From NCBI RefSeq assembly GCF_036289385.1, contig NZ_JAYFFH010000007.1, forward strand, positions 1 through 64,000: a stretch of 64,000 nt of DNA, given 5' to 3'. Numbering within the stretch: position 1 is the stretch's first letter; every line of letters starts with the position of its first letter. The notes under the pieces were generated by a model that did no database searches, had not been told where the DNA came from, and saw only the letters and a program-made list of their open reading frames with translations. Below, in pieces: positions 26,658 through 35,721 of the stretch. The DNA is from Anaerofustis butyriciformans (GTDB lineage: Bacteria > Bacillota > Clostridia > Eubacteriales > Anaerofustaceae). The translations under genes and the position numbers were made by a program.

Positions 26658-27326
26658 ATGATTAAAGCAGCAATATTTGATTTAGACGGAACAATAATAG
26701 ATACTCTTGAAGATTTGGCGCAAGCAGGCAATAATGTGTTAAAACAAAACGGGTTTGAGGTACATGATATAGAAAAATATAGATTTTTTGTTGGAAGCGG
26801 CATAAGAAATTTATGTATAAGAATGTTACCTGAAGAAAAGAAAAGTGATGAAGAATTAATAAATAAAATATTTAATGATTTTAATTCATATTATGGTAAA
26901 CATTATATGGATAATACAAAGGCATATGAGGGTGTTGAAAATATGCTTAATAAACTTATAGATATGAACATAAAAGTAGGAGTTCTTACAAATAAAGGTC
27001 ATGAATTTACTGTTCCTATGCTAAAAAAAGTTTATGGAGATTTTCCATTTAGTGTGATTTTAGGTAAAACTGATAAATTCCCCGTTAAACCAAGCAAAGA
27101 ATGTATTGATTATGTAATGAATAAATTAGAAGTAAGTGGTGAAGAATGCATTTATATTGGAGACAGCAATGTTGATATGCAAACAGCAATAAACGGAAAT
27201 ATTAGTGAAATAATTGGTGTAAGCTGGGGCTTTAGACCTGTTGAAGAACTTAAACAAGCCGGGGCAAAATATATAGTGCATAGCCCAGAAGCAATTATTG
27301 ATATAGTAAATAAATTAAATAATTAA
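26658..27326 (+). CDS. HAD-family hydrolase, phosphoglycolate phosphatase-like
   Basis: 222 residues. HAD motif I FDLDGTIIDTLED near residue 7, motif II VLTNKG near 107, a Lys in FPVKPSKE, and motif IV YIGDSNVDMQTA near 170 give a complete active site with a helical cap (subfamily IA). GAGAGGAAAA precedes the ATG. Followed 21 bases later by a second HAD gene of the same type, a likely duplication. Exact substrate not inferable. Confidence 0.9.
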   Translation: MIKAAIFDLDGTIIDTLEDLAQAGNNVLKQNGFEVHDIEKYRFFVGSGIRNLCIRMLPEEKKSDEELINKIFNDFNSYYGKHYMDNTKAYEGVENMLNKLIDMNIKVGVLTNKGHEFTVPMLKKVYGDFPFSVILGKTDKFPVKPSKECIDYVMNKLEVSGEECIYIGDSNVDMQTAINGNISEIIGVSWGFRPVEELKQAGAKYIVHSPEAIIDIVNKLNN

Positions 27327-27347
27327 TAATATAAAAGGAGAAGAAAT

Positions 27348-28064
27348 ATGATAAAAGCAGCAGTATTTGATTTTGATGGAACGTTAATGGATACTTTGGT
27401 GGATACTGCAAACAGTATTAATCATGTATTAAAAGCTCATGGATTCGATGAAGTTCCAATTGAACAATATAAGGATGTATTTGGAGGAAGCTGTTATGAT
27501 ATGATAAACATGGTTACTCCAAAATCAATGAACGATCCACAACTTTTACATGAAATGGATGTTGAAGTACAATATTATTATTCAAAACATTTTAATGAAA
27601 ATTGTAAGCCTTATAAAAATATAAGACATGCATTAAGAGGACTTAGAAAAAAGAATATAGACTTATGTGTTATAACAAATAAGCCTTCAAGATTATTGGT
27701 TCCTTTATTAAACGAATTTTTTGAAGATATTGAATTTAAACATATTATAGCAGCAGATTCAGGATTTCCTTTAAAACCAAATCCTGCATCTTGTAATCAA
27801 TTGATGCAGACACTTGATATACATCATGATGAAGTTGTATTTATAGGAGACAGCGAAGTTGATATCCAAATTGCAAAGAATGCAAGAGCTTTCTCTATTG
27901 GTTGTGGTTGGGGATTCAGAGGTGGTGAATCCTTGATTAAGGCTGGTGCCGACTATGTTATTCATGAACCTATGCACGTATTGGAAGTAGTAAATATTCT
28001 TAATAAGAGAAGTCTTAAAAATATTATGGATGAAGCTAAATTGATACTAAAAATATTAAAATAG
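27348..28064 (+). CDS. HAD-family hydrolase, paralogue of the preceding gene
   Basis: 238 residues. The motifs match the upstream protein: FDFDGTLMDTLVD, VITNKPS, LKPNPAS and FIGDSEVDIQIA. It differs by a C-terminal tail of about 20 residues (LNKRSLKNIMDEAKLILKILK). AAGGAG precedes the ATG. Probably an operon with its paralogue. Substrate unknown. Confidence 0.9.
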   Translation: MIKAAVFDFDGTLMDTLVDTANSINHVLKAHGFDEVPIEQYKDVFGGSCYDMINMVTPKSMNDPQLLHEMDVEVQYYYSKHFNENCKPYKNIRHALRGLRKKNIDLCVITNKPSRLLVPLLNEFFEDIEFKHIIAADSGFPLKPNPASCNQLMQTLDIHHDEVVFIGDSEVDIQIAKNARAFSIGCGWGFRGGESLIKAGADYVIHEPMHVLEVVNILNKRSLKNIMDEAKLILKILK

Positions 28065-28175
28065 TTTTTAATTTGATAAATTTTTAAAGGTTATTTTAAG
28101 AATTGTAATTATAATGATTATTAATTGATAATGAGTATTAATTACCGAGATTTATAAAAATATAATATTTTTTAC

Positions 28176-28207
28176 AAGGGTGTAATTTTTATAATTGGCA
28201 CCCTTTT
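28176..28207 (+). terminator. Terminator after the HAD gene pair
   Basis: Stem AAGGGTG / CACCCTT, with an inner AATT / AATT pairing, then TTTTA. The remaining 28065-28344 gap is AT-rich and shows no gene. Confidence 0.65.
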
Positions 28208-28344
28208 AGTTTGGATAGATATATATAATAAAATTTTATCATACACTAAAATTTATTTTATAAATAATGTAATATATTTGATTATAAATTGTATGTAAAT
28301 GAAAAAATTAATGATATAATTTAGAAAAATGTTTTAGGAATATT

Positions 28345-29367
28345 ATGGAAACAAAAATATATGATTTAACAAATAATGACAATTTAACAGATATTTTTAA
28401 TGAAGCCGCTAGGGTTATAAATGGAGGGGGAACCGTTGTTTTCCCAACGGAAACAGTATATGGTCTTGGAGCAAATGCTTACGATGATGAAGCTGTTAAA
28501 AAGATTTTTAAAGCAAAAAACAGACCTATGGATAATCCTTTAATAGTCCATATTAGTGATTTTGGTATGCTTGAGGGATTAGTTAGAGAAGTAAGCAATG
28601 ATGCAAAAAAACTAATGGATAAATTTTTCCCGGGTCCTCTTACTTTAATTATGAAAAAATCAGATAATATTCCAAACAGCGTATCAAATCATTTGGATAC
28701 CGTTGGAATAAGAATGCCAAGTGACAAAGAAGCAAATGCTTTTATAAAAGCTTGTAATACTCCGATAGCAGCACCAAGTGCAAATATATCAAAAAGACCA
28801 AGTATAACTAATAAAAAATATTTGGTAGAGGAACTTAGTGGTAAAGTAGATATGATTCTATGTTCAAAGGAATCTCAAATAGGTTTGGAATCTACGGTTT
28901 TAGATGTTTCGACTGATAAAGTAAAATTACTTAGACCGGGAAAAATAAGTGCAAAAGAAATTGAAGAGGTAATAAACAAAAAAGTTTATGGATACAGCAA
29001 AGAAGATGCACTTCTTCCAAAATCTCCGGGAATGAAATATGAACATTATAAACCTAAAACAAAGGTGGTTGTTTTAAGCGGTGAAGATAAATCTATTATT
29101 AATTATCTAAATAATTTAAAAGAAGAACATATAGGATTTTTAGGATTAAATAATATTTTAGGTAAAATTGAAAATGATAAAGTATTCCTAAAATCTTTGG
29201 GAAAAGATATTGTTGATGCAAGCAAAAATTTATATTTTCTTTTAAGGGAAATGGATAAAGAAAATTTAAATGTGATTTATGCTCAAGCTATGGATACGGA
29301 AGGTATAGGGCTTGCGTATATGAATAGACTTCTTAAGTCTGCATCCGGAGATATAATAAATCTATAA
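28345..29367 (+). CDS. Threonylcarbamoyl-AMP synthase, Sua5 type
   Basis: 340 residues. An N-terminal YrdC/TsaC domain (about 1-205: GGTVVFPTETVYGLGANAYD, KAKNRPMDNPLIVHI, STVLDVS) and a C-terminal Sua5 domain (MKYEHYKPKTKVVVL onward). Makes threonylcarbamoyl-AMP from Thr, bicarbonate and ATP for the t6A37 tRNA modification. Length fits the long Sua5 form rather than TsaC. Starts a run with rpiB and dCMP deaminase leading into the ATP synthase operon, an arrangement seen in other Clostridia. Confidence 0.93.
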   Translation: METKIYDLTNNDNLTDIFNEAARVINGGGTVVFPTETVYGLGANAYDDEAVKKIFKAKNRPMDNPLIVHISDFGMLEGLVREVSNDAKKLMDKFFPGPLTLIMKKSDNIPNSVSNHLDTVGIRMPSDKEANAFIKACNTPIAAPSANISKRPSITNKKYLVEELSGKVDMILCSKESQIGLESTVLDVSTDKVKLLRPGKISAKEIEEVINKKVYGYSKEDALLPKSPGMKYEHYKPKTKVVVLSGEDKSIINYLNNLKEEHIGFLGLNNILGKIENDKVFLKSLGKDIVDASKNLYFLLREMDKENLNVIYAQAMDTEGIGLAYMNRLLKSASGDIINL

Positions 29368-29429
29368 ATCTATAAATAGTTAATAACTGCTTTGCAGTTT
29401 AAATAAATTAATTTTAAAGGAGAAAAATT

Positions 29430-29882
29430 ATGAAAATAGTTATTGCAAGTGATCATGGTGGTTATGAATTAAAACAATTCTTAATCGACACATTTAAAAA
29501 GGAAGGTTATGATTTTGTAGATTACGGAACAGATTCTGCAGATAGTGTTGACTATCCTGACTATGCAATTAAAGTTGGCGAAGCTGTTGCAGCAGGAGAA
29601 TTTGATAGAGGTATTTTAATTTGTGGTACAGGTATTGGTATCAGCATTGCTGCTAATAAAGTAAAAGGTATCAGAGCTGCTCATTGTACAGATACATTCT
29701 CTGCTAAAATGTGTAAACAACACAACAATGCAAACATCATTGTTTTAGGCGGAAGAATTACAGGTCCTGAACTTGCTGCTGAAATCCTTAGAGCATATTT
29801 AGATGAAAAAGAATTCTTAGGTGGAAGACACGAAAACAGAATTAACAAAATTAAAGCATACGAAGAAAAAGTATACAAATAA
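29430..29882 (+). CDS. rpiB: Ribose 5-phosphate isomerase B
   Basis: 150 residues. KIVIASDHGGYELKQFL, the GILICGTGIGISIAANKVKGIRAA loop with the catalytic Cys, and NANIIVLGGRITG are standard RpiB motifs. Interconverts ribose 5-phosphate and ribulose 5-phosphate. AAAGGAG precedes the ATG; 15 bases before the dCMP deaminase gene. Confidence 0.95.
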   Translation: MKIVIASDHGGYELKQFLIDTFKKEGYDFVDYGTDSADSVDYPDYAIKVGEAVAAGEFDRGILICGTGIGISIAANKVKGIRAAHCTDTFSAKMCKQHNNANIIVLGGRITGPELAAEILRAYLDEKEFLGGRHENRINKIKAYEEKVYK

Positions 29883-29897
29883 AAAAAGGGAAAAATA

Positions 29898-30356
29898 ATG
29901 GAAAATAATCAAAGACCTTCGTGGGATGAATATTTTATGGATATGTTGGAAGTTGTAAAAACTCGTTCAACTTGTATAAGAAGACAAGTTGGAGCAATAA
30001 TAGTAAAAGACCATAAAATTATTTCTACCGGTTATAACGGAGCACCAAAAGGTCTTAAGCATTGTACAAAAGATACTTGCATAAGACTTAAAAACAATAT
30101 AAAAAGCGGAGAAAGACATGAGCTTTGCAGAGCTACCCATGCAGAACAAAATGCTATTATTTCTGCTGCAACCATGGGAGTAAGTGTAGAAGGAGCAGAT
30201 ATTTATATAACTGATTCTCCTTGTATTCTCTGTTCAAAAATGTTAATAAATGCAGGTATTAAAAGAATTGTATATAAAGGTAATTATCCTGATGAATTTA
30301 GTATGGAATTATTAAAGGAAGCAGGAGTTGAGGTTGTTAAATATGACGGAAAATAA
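29898..30356 (+). CDS. Deoxycytidylate (dCMP) deaminase, ComEB type
   Basis: 152 residues. The zinc site is complete: HAEQNAI near residue 83 and PCILCSKML near 108. An insert with further Cys (CTKDTCIRLKN) is typical of the family. Converts dCMP to dUMP for dTMP synthesis. Its 3' end overlaps the next gene by 14 bases. Confidence 0.93.
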   Translation: MENNQRPSWDEYFMDMLEVVKTRSTCIRRQVGAIIVKDHKIISTGYNGAPKGLKHCTKDTCIRLKNNIKSGERHELCRATHAEQNAIISAATMGVSVEGADIYITDSPCILCSKMLINAGIKRIVYKGNYPDEFSMELLKEAGVEVVKYDGK

Positions 30357-30576
30357 TAAAAATAATGATATCTCAAGTATTGCAAAAGCTTTGGCTATAT
30401 TTTTTCAGCTGGGCATTACTATTGTTGTAACAATAGTTTTATGTTTATTCTTTGGAAAATTCTTAGATTCAAAGTTTCAAACGGGTAATATTTGGACGTT
30501 AATATTTTTATTTCTTGGTATATTGGCAGCCATTAGGAATATGTATTATATTCTTAAAAATGTAATGAAAGAATAA
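30343..30576 (+). CDS. atpZ: AtpZ/AtpI-like small membrane protein
   Basis: 77 residues with two membrane helices (about 17-39 and 48-70), separated by FGKFLDSKFQTG, a typical AtpZ pattern. AtpZ proteins act with AtpI in c-ring assembly or divalent-cation transport. The ATG at 30343, inside the dCMP deaminase end, with GAGG upstream is preferred to the ATG at 30328. First ATP-synthase-related gene of the cluster. Confidence 0.82.
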   Translation: MTENNKNNDISSIAKALAIFFQLGITIVVTIVLCLFFGKFLDSKFQTGNIWTLIFLFLGILAAIRNMYYILKNVMKE

Positions 30577-30580
30577 AAAA

Positions 30581-30612
30581 ATATGGTGGTTTGCTTTTGC
30601 AAACCACCATAT
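30581..30612 (+). repeat. Perfect 14-bp hairpin between atpZ and atpI
   Basis: The arms ATATGGTGGTTTGC and GCAAACCACCATAT flank a TTTT loop. No T-tract follows, so termination is unlikely; it could protect or process the operon mRNA, or attenuate it. Confidence 0.8.
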
Positions 30613-30645
30613 AAGCAATACGAATAATAATGAATGAGGCTTAAA

Positions 30646-31053
30646 ATGAATAAGGAAAATAACGAGAATTTTACTATTGAAGATTTACTAAAAGAGCAAA
30701 TTCAAATAAGTATATTTACTTTGATTTTAAATTTTATTTTTATAATTTTTGTATTGCTTTTTAAATTAGATAAGAGTATAATTCTTGGAATAATATCAGG
30801 ATGTCTTGTTGCTTTAATATTTCATTGGATGTTATTCAATGATTTAAGAACGGCAATAAAGATGGATAAGGACAGTGCCGTAAATTATGCCAATTTACAT
30901 GCTGCCATAAGAAAAGTACTCTTGATATTGGTATTAGTTTTTCTTGTGGCTAATAAGTGGATAAAAGTAAATGTAATAGGACTAATAATAGGGTTATTAT
31001 CTTTTAGAGCCGTGTTATATGTTTATAATCTTATTAGTTTAAAAAACAAGTAA
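30646..31053 (+). CDS. atpI: ATP synthase protein I (AtpI)
   Basis: 135 residues with four membrane helices, resembling AtpI, a chaperone for c-ring assembly (FKLDKSIILGIISGCLVALIFHWML). GAGG lies 9 bases before the ATG at 30646; the upstream ATG four codons earlier overlaps that site. Directly before atpB. Confidence 0.8.
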   Translation: MNKENNENFTIEDLLKEQIQISIFTLILNFIFIIFVLLFKLDKSIILGIISGCLVALIFHWMLFNDLRTAIKMDKDSAVNYANLHAAIRKVLLILVLVFLVANKWIKVNVIGLIIGLLSFRAVLYVYNLISLKNK

Positions 31054-31074
31054 TAAAAAAATGGAGAAGAGAAA

Positions 31075-31881
31075 ATGAATGTAAGTATTAGTACTGTTGA
31101 TAATATTTTTAATATCGGCAAAATACCTATATCTAATACAATTATTTGGACTGTAATTATTTTAGCTTTAACCTTCGTTTTTTTAATGTATTTAGCAAAA
31201 GGTCTTGAAATTAGACCTAATTCTAAAAAACAAGTTATTGCTGAATATATGGTAAGTGCTTGCAGAGATTTTGTAAGCAGTACTATGGGTAAGAAAAACA
31301 TTGGTTTTACACCATACTTTTTTGCCTTGGCTGCTTTCTTGCTTGTTGCAAACTTAAGTAGTTTTGTATTCCTTGGGATAGTAAGACCTCCTACTGCGGA
31401 TTTGGCTACAACACTTACACTTGGAATTATAACTTTTGTATTAACTCAATATTATGGATTAAAAACAAAAGGTATAAAAAAATACTTGAAGGATTTTACA
31501 GAACCGGTATTTTTCTTTTTACCTATAAATATTATTGGTGAAATCGCAAATCCTGTTTCACTTGGTTTCCGTTTATTCGGTAACATTACAGGTGGACTTA
31601 TAATATTATCATTGGTATATTCTATATTTGTCGGTTCCGCAAAAGTTGCAATGTTTGTTTTCTTTACATCATTGATTTTATGTCTTTACTTATGTTTTGG
31701 AAAAGCAAACAAATTTACGGAAAATAAGATTGTTAGAATTGTTGCCATATTATTACTTATACCATCATTCTTTGTAGCATTCTGTCACGGTTATTTTGAC
31801 TGGTTTGCCGGAATACTTCAAACATTTATATTCTGTATGTTATCGATGGTATTCATTTCATCCGCAATGGATGAAGAATAA
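31075..31881 (+). CDS. atpB: ATP synthase F0 subunit a
   Basis: 268 residues, membrane subunit with the ion half-channels. The essential Arg is in NPVSLGFRLFGNITGG (about residue 165), and the C-terminal helix contains FCHGYFDWFAGILQTFIFCMLSMVFIS. Works with the c-ring encoded next. A small stem (CCGATT / AATCGG) lies in the 76-base gap before atpE, which may help adjust the higher c stoichiometry. Confidence 0.94.
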   Translation: MNVSISTVDNIFNIGKIPISNTIIWTVIILALTFVFLMYLAKGLEIRPNSKKQVIAEYMVSACRDFVSSTMGKKNIGFTPYFFALAAFLLVANLSSFVFLGIVRPPTADLATTLTLGIITFVLTQYYGLKTKGIKKYLKDFTEPVFFFLPINIIGEIANPVSLGFRLFGNITGGLIILSLVYSIFVGSAKVAMFVFFTSLILCLYLCFGKANKFTENKIVRIVAILLLIPSFFVAFCHGYFDWFAGILQTFIFCMLSMVFISSAMDEE

Positions 31882-31957
31882 TTTGCCTTTACCCGATTTT
31901 TAATCGGATAAAATATAAAAATAGAAAAATGCTTTTTTATTCAAGGAGGAAATAATA

Positions 31958-32212
31958 ATGAATATTTCAGGAAGTGATTTAATTTTAGCATGTTCAGCAA
32001 TAGGTGCCGGTCTTGCCATGATAGGTGCATTAGGTACAGGAGTTGGACAAGGTAATGCAACAGGTAAAGCTTGTGAATCAGTTGCAAGACAACCAGAAGC
32101 AGAAGGAACAATATTAAAAACATTATTAACAGGTTGTGCTGTTGCGGAAACATCAGCTATTTATTGTTTGGTTGTCGCTTTAATTTTATTATTTGTTAAA
32201 CCTTTTAGCTAA
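31958..32212 (+). CDS. atpE: ATP synthase F0 subunit c, sodium-type ion site
   Basis: 84-residue helical hairpin. The polar loop has the ARQPEAEG signature (about 43-50), and Glu64 is the ion carrier. Gln31 (GVGQG), Val62, Glu64, Thr65 and Ser66 (VAETS) correspond to Gln32, Val63, Glu65, Ser66 and Thr67 of the Ilyobacter tartaricus Na+ c-ring, whereas proton c subunits usually lack the Gln and the hydroxyl residue. Na+ coupling is therefore likely (inference from motif). AAGGAGG precedes the ATG. Confidence 0.95.
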   Translation: MNISGSDLILACSAIGAGLAMIGALGTGVGQGNATGKACESVARQPEAEGTILKTLLTGCAVAETSAIYCLVVALILLFVKPFS

Positions 32213-32248
32213 AAAAGACAACGATAATAAAGGTAAGGTGGTGATTAT

Positions 32249-32767
32249 ATGCTAGCTGGATCATTAATAAACTTTTCAACTGAAATGCTTTATCAAATGT
32301 TAATTCAGGGTGCAATATTTTTACTATTCTTTATTTTGGTAAAGAAATTCTTTTATGATAAAGTCGTAGAAGTTATTGATAAAAGACAAAGTATTATAAC
32401 CGAAGAATTTGACAAAGCGGAAAATGAAAATTTAAAAGCAAACGCTTTAAAACAAGAATATGAAAAGAAAGTAAAAAGTATCAATGAAGAGGCTTTAGCT
32501 ATTACTAACGAGGCTACCAAAGAAGCTAAAGAAATAAAAGAAAACATTATTTCAGAAGCAAATGAGGAAGCTAGGAAGATTAAAGCTAAATCTAAAAAAG
32601 ATATTGAAAGTGCAAAAGAACTTGCAATGAAAGAAATGAAAGATAATATTATCGATATTTCTTTAGATATAACAAATAAAGTTATAGATGCAAAACTTGA
32701 TAAAGATGCTGATGAAGCATTGATTAAAAAAGCTATTGCAAGTTTGGATGAGGTGCATTATGAGTAA
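32249..32767 (+). CDS. atpF: ATP synthase F0 subunit b
   Basis: 172 residues: one N-terminal membrane helix (about 17-34) followed by a long Lys/Glu-rich coiled coil typical of the peripheral stalk. AAGGTGGTGATT precedes the ATG. It overlaps the delta gene by 8 bases. Confidence 0.93.
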   Translation: MLAGSLINFSTEMLYQMLIQGAIFLLFFILVKKFFYDKVVEVIDKRQSIITEEFDKAENENLKANALKQEYEKKVKSINEEALAITNEATKEAKEIKENIISEANEEARKIKAKSKKDIESAKELAMKEMKDNIIDISLDITNKVIDAKLDKDADEALIKKAIASLDEVHYE

Positions 32768-33302
32768 TGCTGCTTACAGATACGCTTATTCTTTATCATC
32801 TTTATGTATAGAAGAAAACATAATAGATACTATATATGATAAATTTACATCATTTTATGATTCATTATTAAGTAACGAAGAACTTTATAACGTTTTTTCA
32901 AACGAAACAATAATGAAAGAAGATAAAAAAAGTATCATTAACAATATTCTTAGTGATGAAGATAATAAAATACTTAAAAACTTTTTTAATATTTTAGTTG
33001 ATAAGGATAGGATTTGCGAAATCAAAATGATATATCTTAATTTTAAGAAAATGTACTTAGAATATAAAGGTATTTTAGATGTTGAGGTTGTAAGTGCAAA
33101 TCCGTTAAGTGATGAATTAAAAGAAAGTTTAAAAAATAAGTTATCAAAAAAACTTGATAAAACAATTATCTTAAATGAAAAAATAGATAAAGATATCATT
33201 GGGGGTATCGTACTATTTATTAATGGAAAAATGATTGATTTATCAGTAAAAAATGAACTTAATCAAATAAAAAGACAGTTAAAAGAAACAAAGATAGTTT
33301 AA
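32760..33302 (+). CDS. atpH: ATP synthase F1 subunit delta
   Basis: 180 residues. Starts at the ATG at 32760 (MSNAAYRYAYSLSSL), with GAGGTG within the atpF end; an earlier ATG lies in the wrong context. The C-terminal GGIVLFINGKMIDLSVKNELNQIKRQL is the family signature. Connects the b stalk to alpha. Confidence 0.93.
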   Translation: MSNAAYRYAYSLSSLCIEENIIDTIYDKFTSFYDSLLSNEELYNVFSNETIMKEDKKSIINNILSDEDNKILKNFFNILVDKDRICEIKMIYLNFKKMYLEYKGILDVEVVSANPLSDELKESLKNKLSKKLDKTIILNEKIDKDIIGGIVLFINGKMIDLSVKNELNQIKRQLKETKIV

Positions 33303-33316
33303 GAAGGGAAATAAAA

Positions 33317-34825
33317 ATGAATTTAAAACCCGAAGAAATCAGTAGAATTATAAAAGACCAAATTAAAAACTATGACCAAAAAATAGAAACTACTTCAGTA
33401 GGTACTATCTTAAGTGTTGGTGATGGTATCGCCAGAGTTCATGGTTTAGATGGCGCAATGATGGGTGAACTTATTTTGTTCCCTGGTGATGTTTATGGTA
33501 TGGTTTTAAACCTTGAAGAAGACAATGTTGGTTGTGTTCTACTTGGTGATGATACAAATATCGTAGAGGGAGACACTGTAAAATGTACAGGTAAAATTAT
33601 GAGTGTACCTGTAGGAGAAGGTGTTATCGGAAGAGTTGTAAATGCTCTTGGTGAACCTATTGACGGTAAAGGAAATATCATAGCTGAAGAATACAGAAGA
33701 GCCGATGTAAAAGCCAGCGGTGTAATTGAAAGAAAAAAAGTAAGTGTACCGCTACAAACAGGTTATAAAGCTATTGACTCTTTAATTCCAATCGGAAGAG
33801 GACAAAGAGAACTTATCATTGGTGATAGACAAACAGGTAAAACTGCTTTAGCAGTTGATACAATTTTAAATCAAAAAGATGAAGACGTAATTTGTGTGTA
33901 TGTTGCTATCGGACAAAAAGCAAGTACAGTAGCGCAAATTGTAGGAACACTTGAAGAATATGGTGCAATGGATTATACAACAGTAGTATGTGCCACAGCA
34001 AGTGAAATGGCGCCACTTCAATATCTTTCTCCTTATTCAGGATGTGCAATTGCAGAATATTTCATGGAAAAAGGAAAAGATGTATTAATAGTTTACGATG
34101 ATTTAAGTAAACATGCGGTGGCTTATCGTTCAATGACATTACTACTTCGTAGACCACCAGGAAGGGAAGCTTACCCAGGGGATGTATTCTATTTACATTC
34201 AAGACTTCTAGAAAGAGCTGCTAGACTTGAAAAAGGCGGTTCAATAACTGCTCTTCCTATTATTGAAACTCAAGCCGGGGATATATCTGCTTATATTCCA
34301 ACAAACGTAATTTCAATTACAGACGGACAGATATTCCTTGAAAGTGAACTTTTCCATGCCGGTGTAAGACCAGCTGTAAACCCTGGTATTTCAGTTTCAA
34401 GGGTTGGGGGAGATGCACAAATTACAACAATGAAAAAAGTTGGCGGACCTCTTAGAATAGAGTATGCACAATATAGAGAACTTGCTTCATTCGCACAATT
34501 CGGTTCTGATCTTGATAAGTCAACTAAGGCAAGTCTTGAAAAAGGTAAGAGAATTGTTGAAATGTTAAAGCAAGAACAATATTCTCCTATGAAAGTAGAA
34601 GAACAAGTGCTTGTTATTTATGCTATTACAAATAACTTTGCAAGAGATGTTAAAGTAGATGACATAAAAGAATTTGAAAAAGGATTGGTTGAATATGCAC
34701 ATGCAAATGCTGCCGGTACTTTAGAAAAATTAAAAGTTGCAAAAGGTTTTGATGATGAATTAAAAGCAGAAATGACAAAACTAATTAACGACTATAAAGA
34801 TATCTTTCTAAGTGGTCGAGAATAA
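33317..34825 (+). CDS. atpA: ATP synthase F1 subunit alpha
   Basis: 502 residues. The Walker A motif GDRQTGKTALA is near residue 170, followed by VYVAIGQKASTVAQIV, the Arg-finger region PAVNPGISVSRVGGDAQ, and the expected length. Non-catalytic nucleotide-binding subunit of F1. Confidence 0.97.
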   Translation: MNLKPEEISRIIKDQIKNYDQKIETTSVGTILSVGDGIARVHGLDGAMMGELILFPGDVYGMVLNLEEDNVGCVLLGDDTNIVEGDTVKCTGKIMSVPVGEGVIGRVVNALGEPIDGKGNIIAEEYRRADVKASGVIERKKVSVPLQTGYKAIDSLIPIGRGQRELIIGDRQTGKTALAVDTILNQKDEDVICVYVAIGQKASTVAQIVGTLEEYGAMDYTTVVCATASEMAPLQYLSPYSGCAIAEYFMEKGKDVLIVYDDLSKHAVAYRSMTLLLRRPPGREAYPGDVFYLHSRLLERAARLEKGGSITALPIIETQAGDISAYIPTNVISITDGQIFLESELFHAGVRPAVNPGISVSRVGGDAQITTMKKVGGPLRIEYAQYRELASFAQFGSDLDKSTKASLEKGKRIVEMLKQEQYSPMKVEEQVLVIYAITNNFARDVKVDDIKEFEKGLVEYAHANAAGTLEKLKVAKGFDDELKAEMTKLINDYKDIFLSGRE

Positions 34826-34839
34826 AGGAGCTATGAGTT

Positions 34840-35709
34840 ATGGCTGAAAATATGGCAGACATTAAAAGAAGAATAAAAAGTGTGTCAAGTACAAAGCAAA
34901 TAACTAAAGCAATGGAACTTGTTGCAAGTTCAAAACTAAGAAAAGCAAAAGAAAGAGCTATAAGCAGAAGTCATTACACAGATGCAACATATCAACTTCT
35001 TCTTAGAATAGCAAAATATACTTCTCATATAAACAATTTATATTTTAATGTAAGAGATGATGCTCATAAAATAATATATATTGTTTTAAGCGGTGATAAA
35101 GGACTTGCCGGCGGTTTTAACTCTAATGTTATTAAAGAAGCCGTAAGTCAAATAGGCGATAAAAAAGAAGATGCTTATATTTTTGCACTTGGAGCAAAAG
35201 GAGCGGACTATTTTAAGAAAAATGGTTATGATGTTGTAGGTGAATATATTGGAATAAGCGATGACCCTAACTATGGTGTTGCTAAAAAGATTATCGGTAC
35301 AGTAATTAATCTTTATAGCAGCAATAAAGATGTTAGAGGGGTAAGAATGATTTATTCTAAATTCAACTCTGTTGTATCTCAAGGTGTATTAAGTGCAAAA
35401 GTTCTTCCTATATCAAGAAAAGCGAAGAACAGCGACGGCACTGATGTTAAAAGTGAATTAGTCATTGAGCCGGGTGGAGAGGAATTATTGGAAGAATTAG
35501 TTCCTCAATATATAACAAGTCTTCTTTATGGTGCTATGATTGAAAATCATGCTGGTGAAGAAGCATCAAGAAGAATGGCAATGAGTGCAGCTACAGACAA
35601 TGCAAATGAGCTTTTAGATGAACTTGAAATAAGATACAATTCAGCCAGACAGTCAAGTATTACAAATGAACTTATAGAAATAGTTTCAGGTGCAGAAGCC
35701 TTGAAGTAA
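34840..35709 (+). CDS. atpG: ATP synthase F1 subunit gamma
   Basis: 289 residues. N-terminal helix IKRRIKSVSSTKQITKAMELVASSKLRKA and C-terminal helix MAMSAATDNANELLDELEIRYNSARQSSITNELIEIVSGAEAL form the coiled-coil rotor shaft. AAAGGAG precedes the ATG. Confidence 0.96.
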   Translation: MAENMADIKRRIKSVSSTKQITKAMELVASSKLRKAKERAISRSHYTDATYQLLLRIAKYTSHINNLYFNVRDDAHKIIYIVLSGDKGLAGGFNSNVIKEAVSQIGDKKEDAYIFALGAKGADYFKKNGYDVVGEYIGISDDPNYGVAKKIIGTVINLYSSNKDVRGVRMIYSKFNSVVSQGVLSAKVLPISRKAKNSDGTDVKSELVIEPGGEELLEELVPQYITSLLYGAMIENHAGEEASRRMAMSAATDNANELLDELEIRYNSARQSSITNELIEIVSGAEALK

Positions 35710-35721
35710 AGGAGAAAAACA

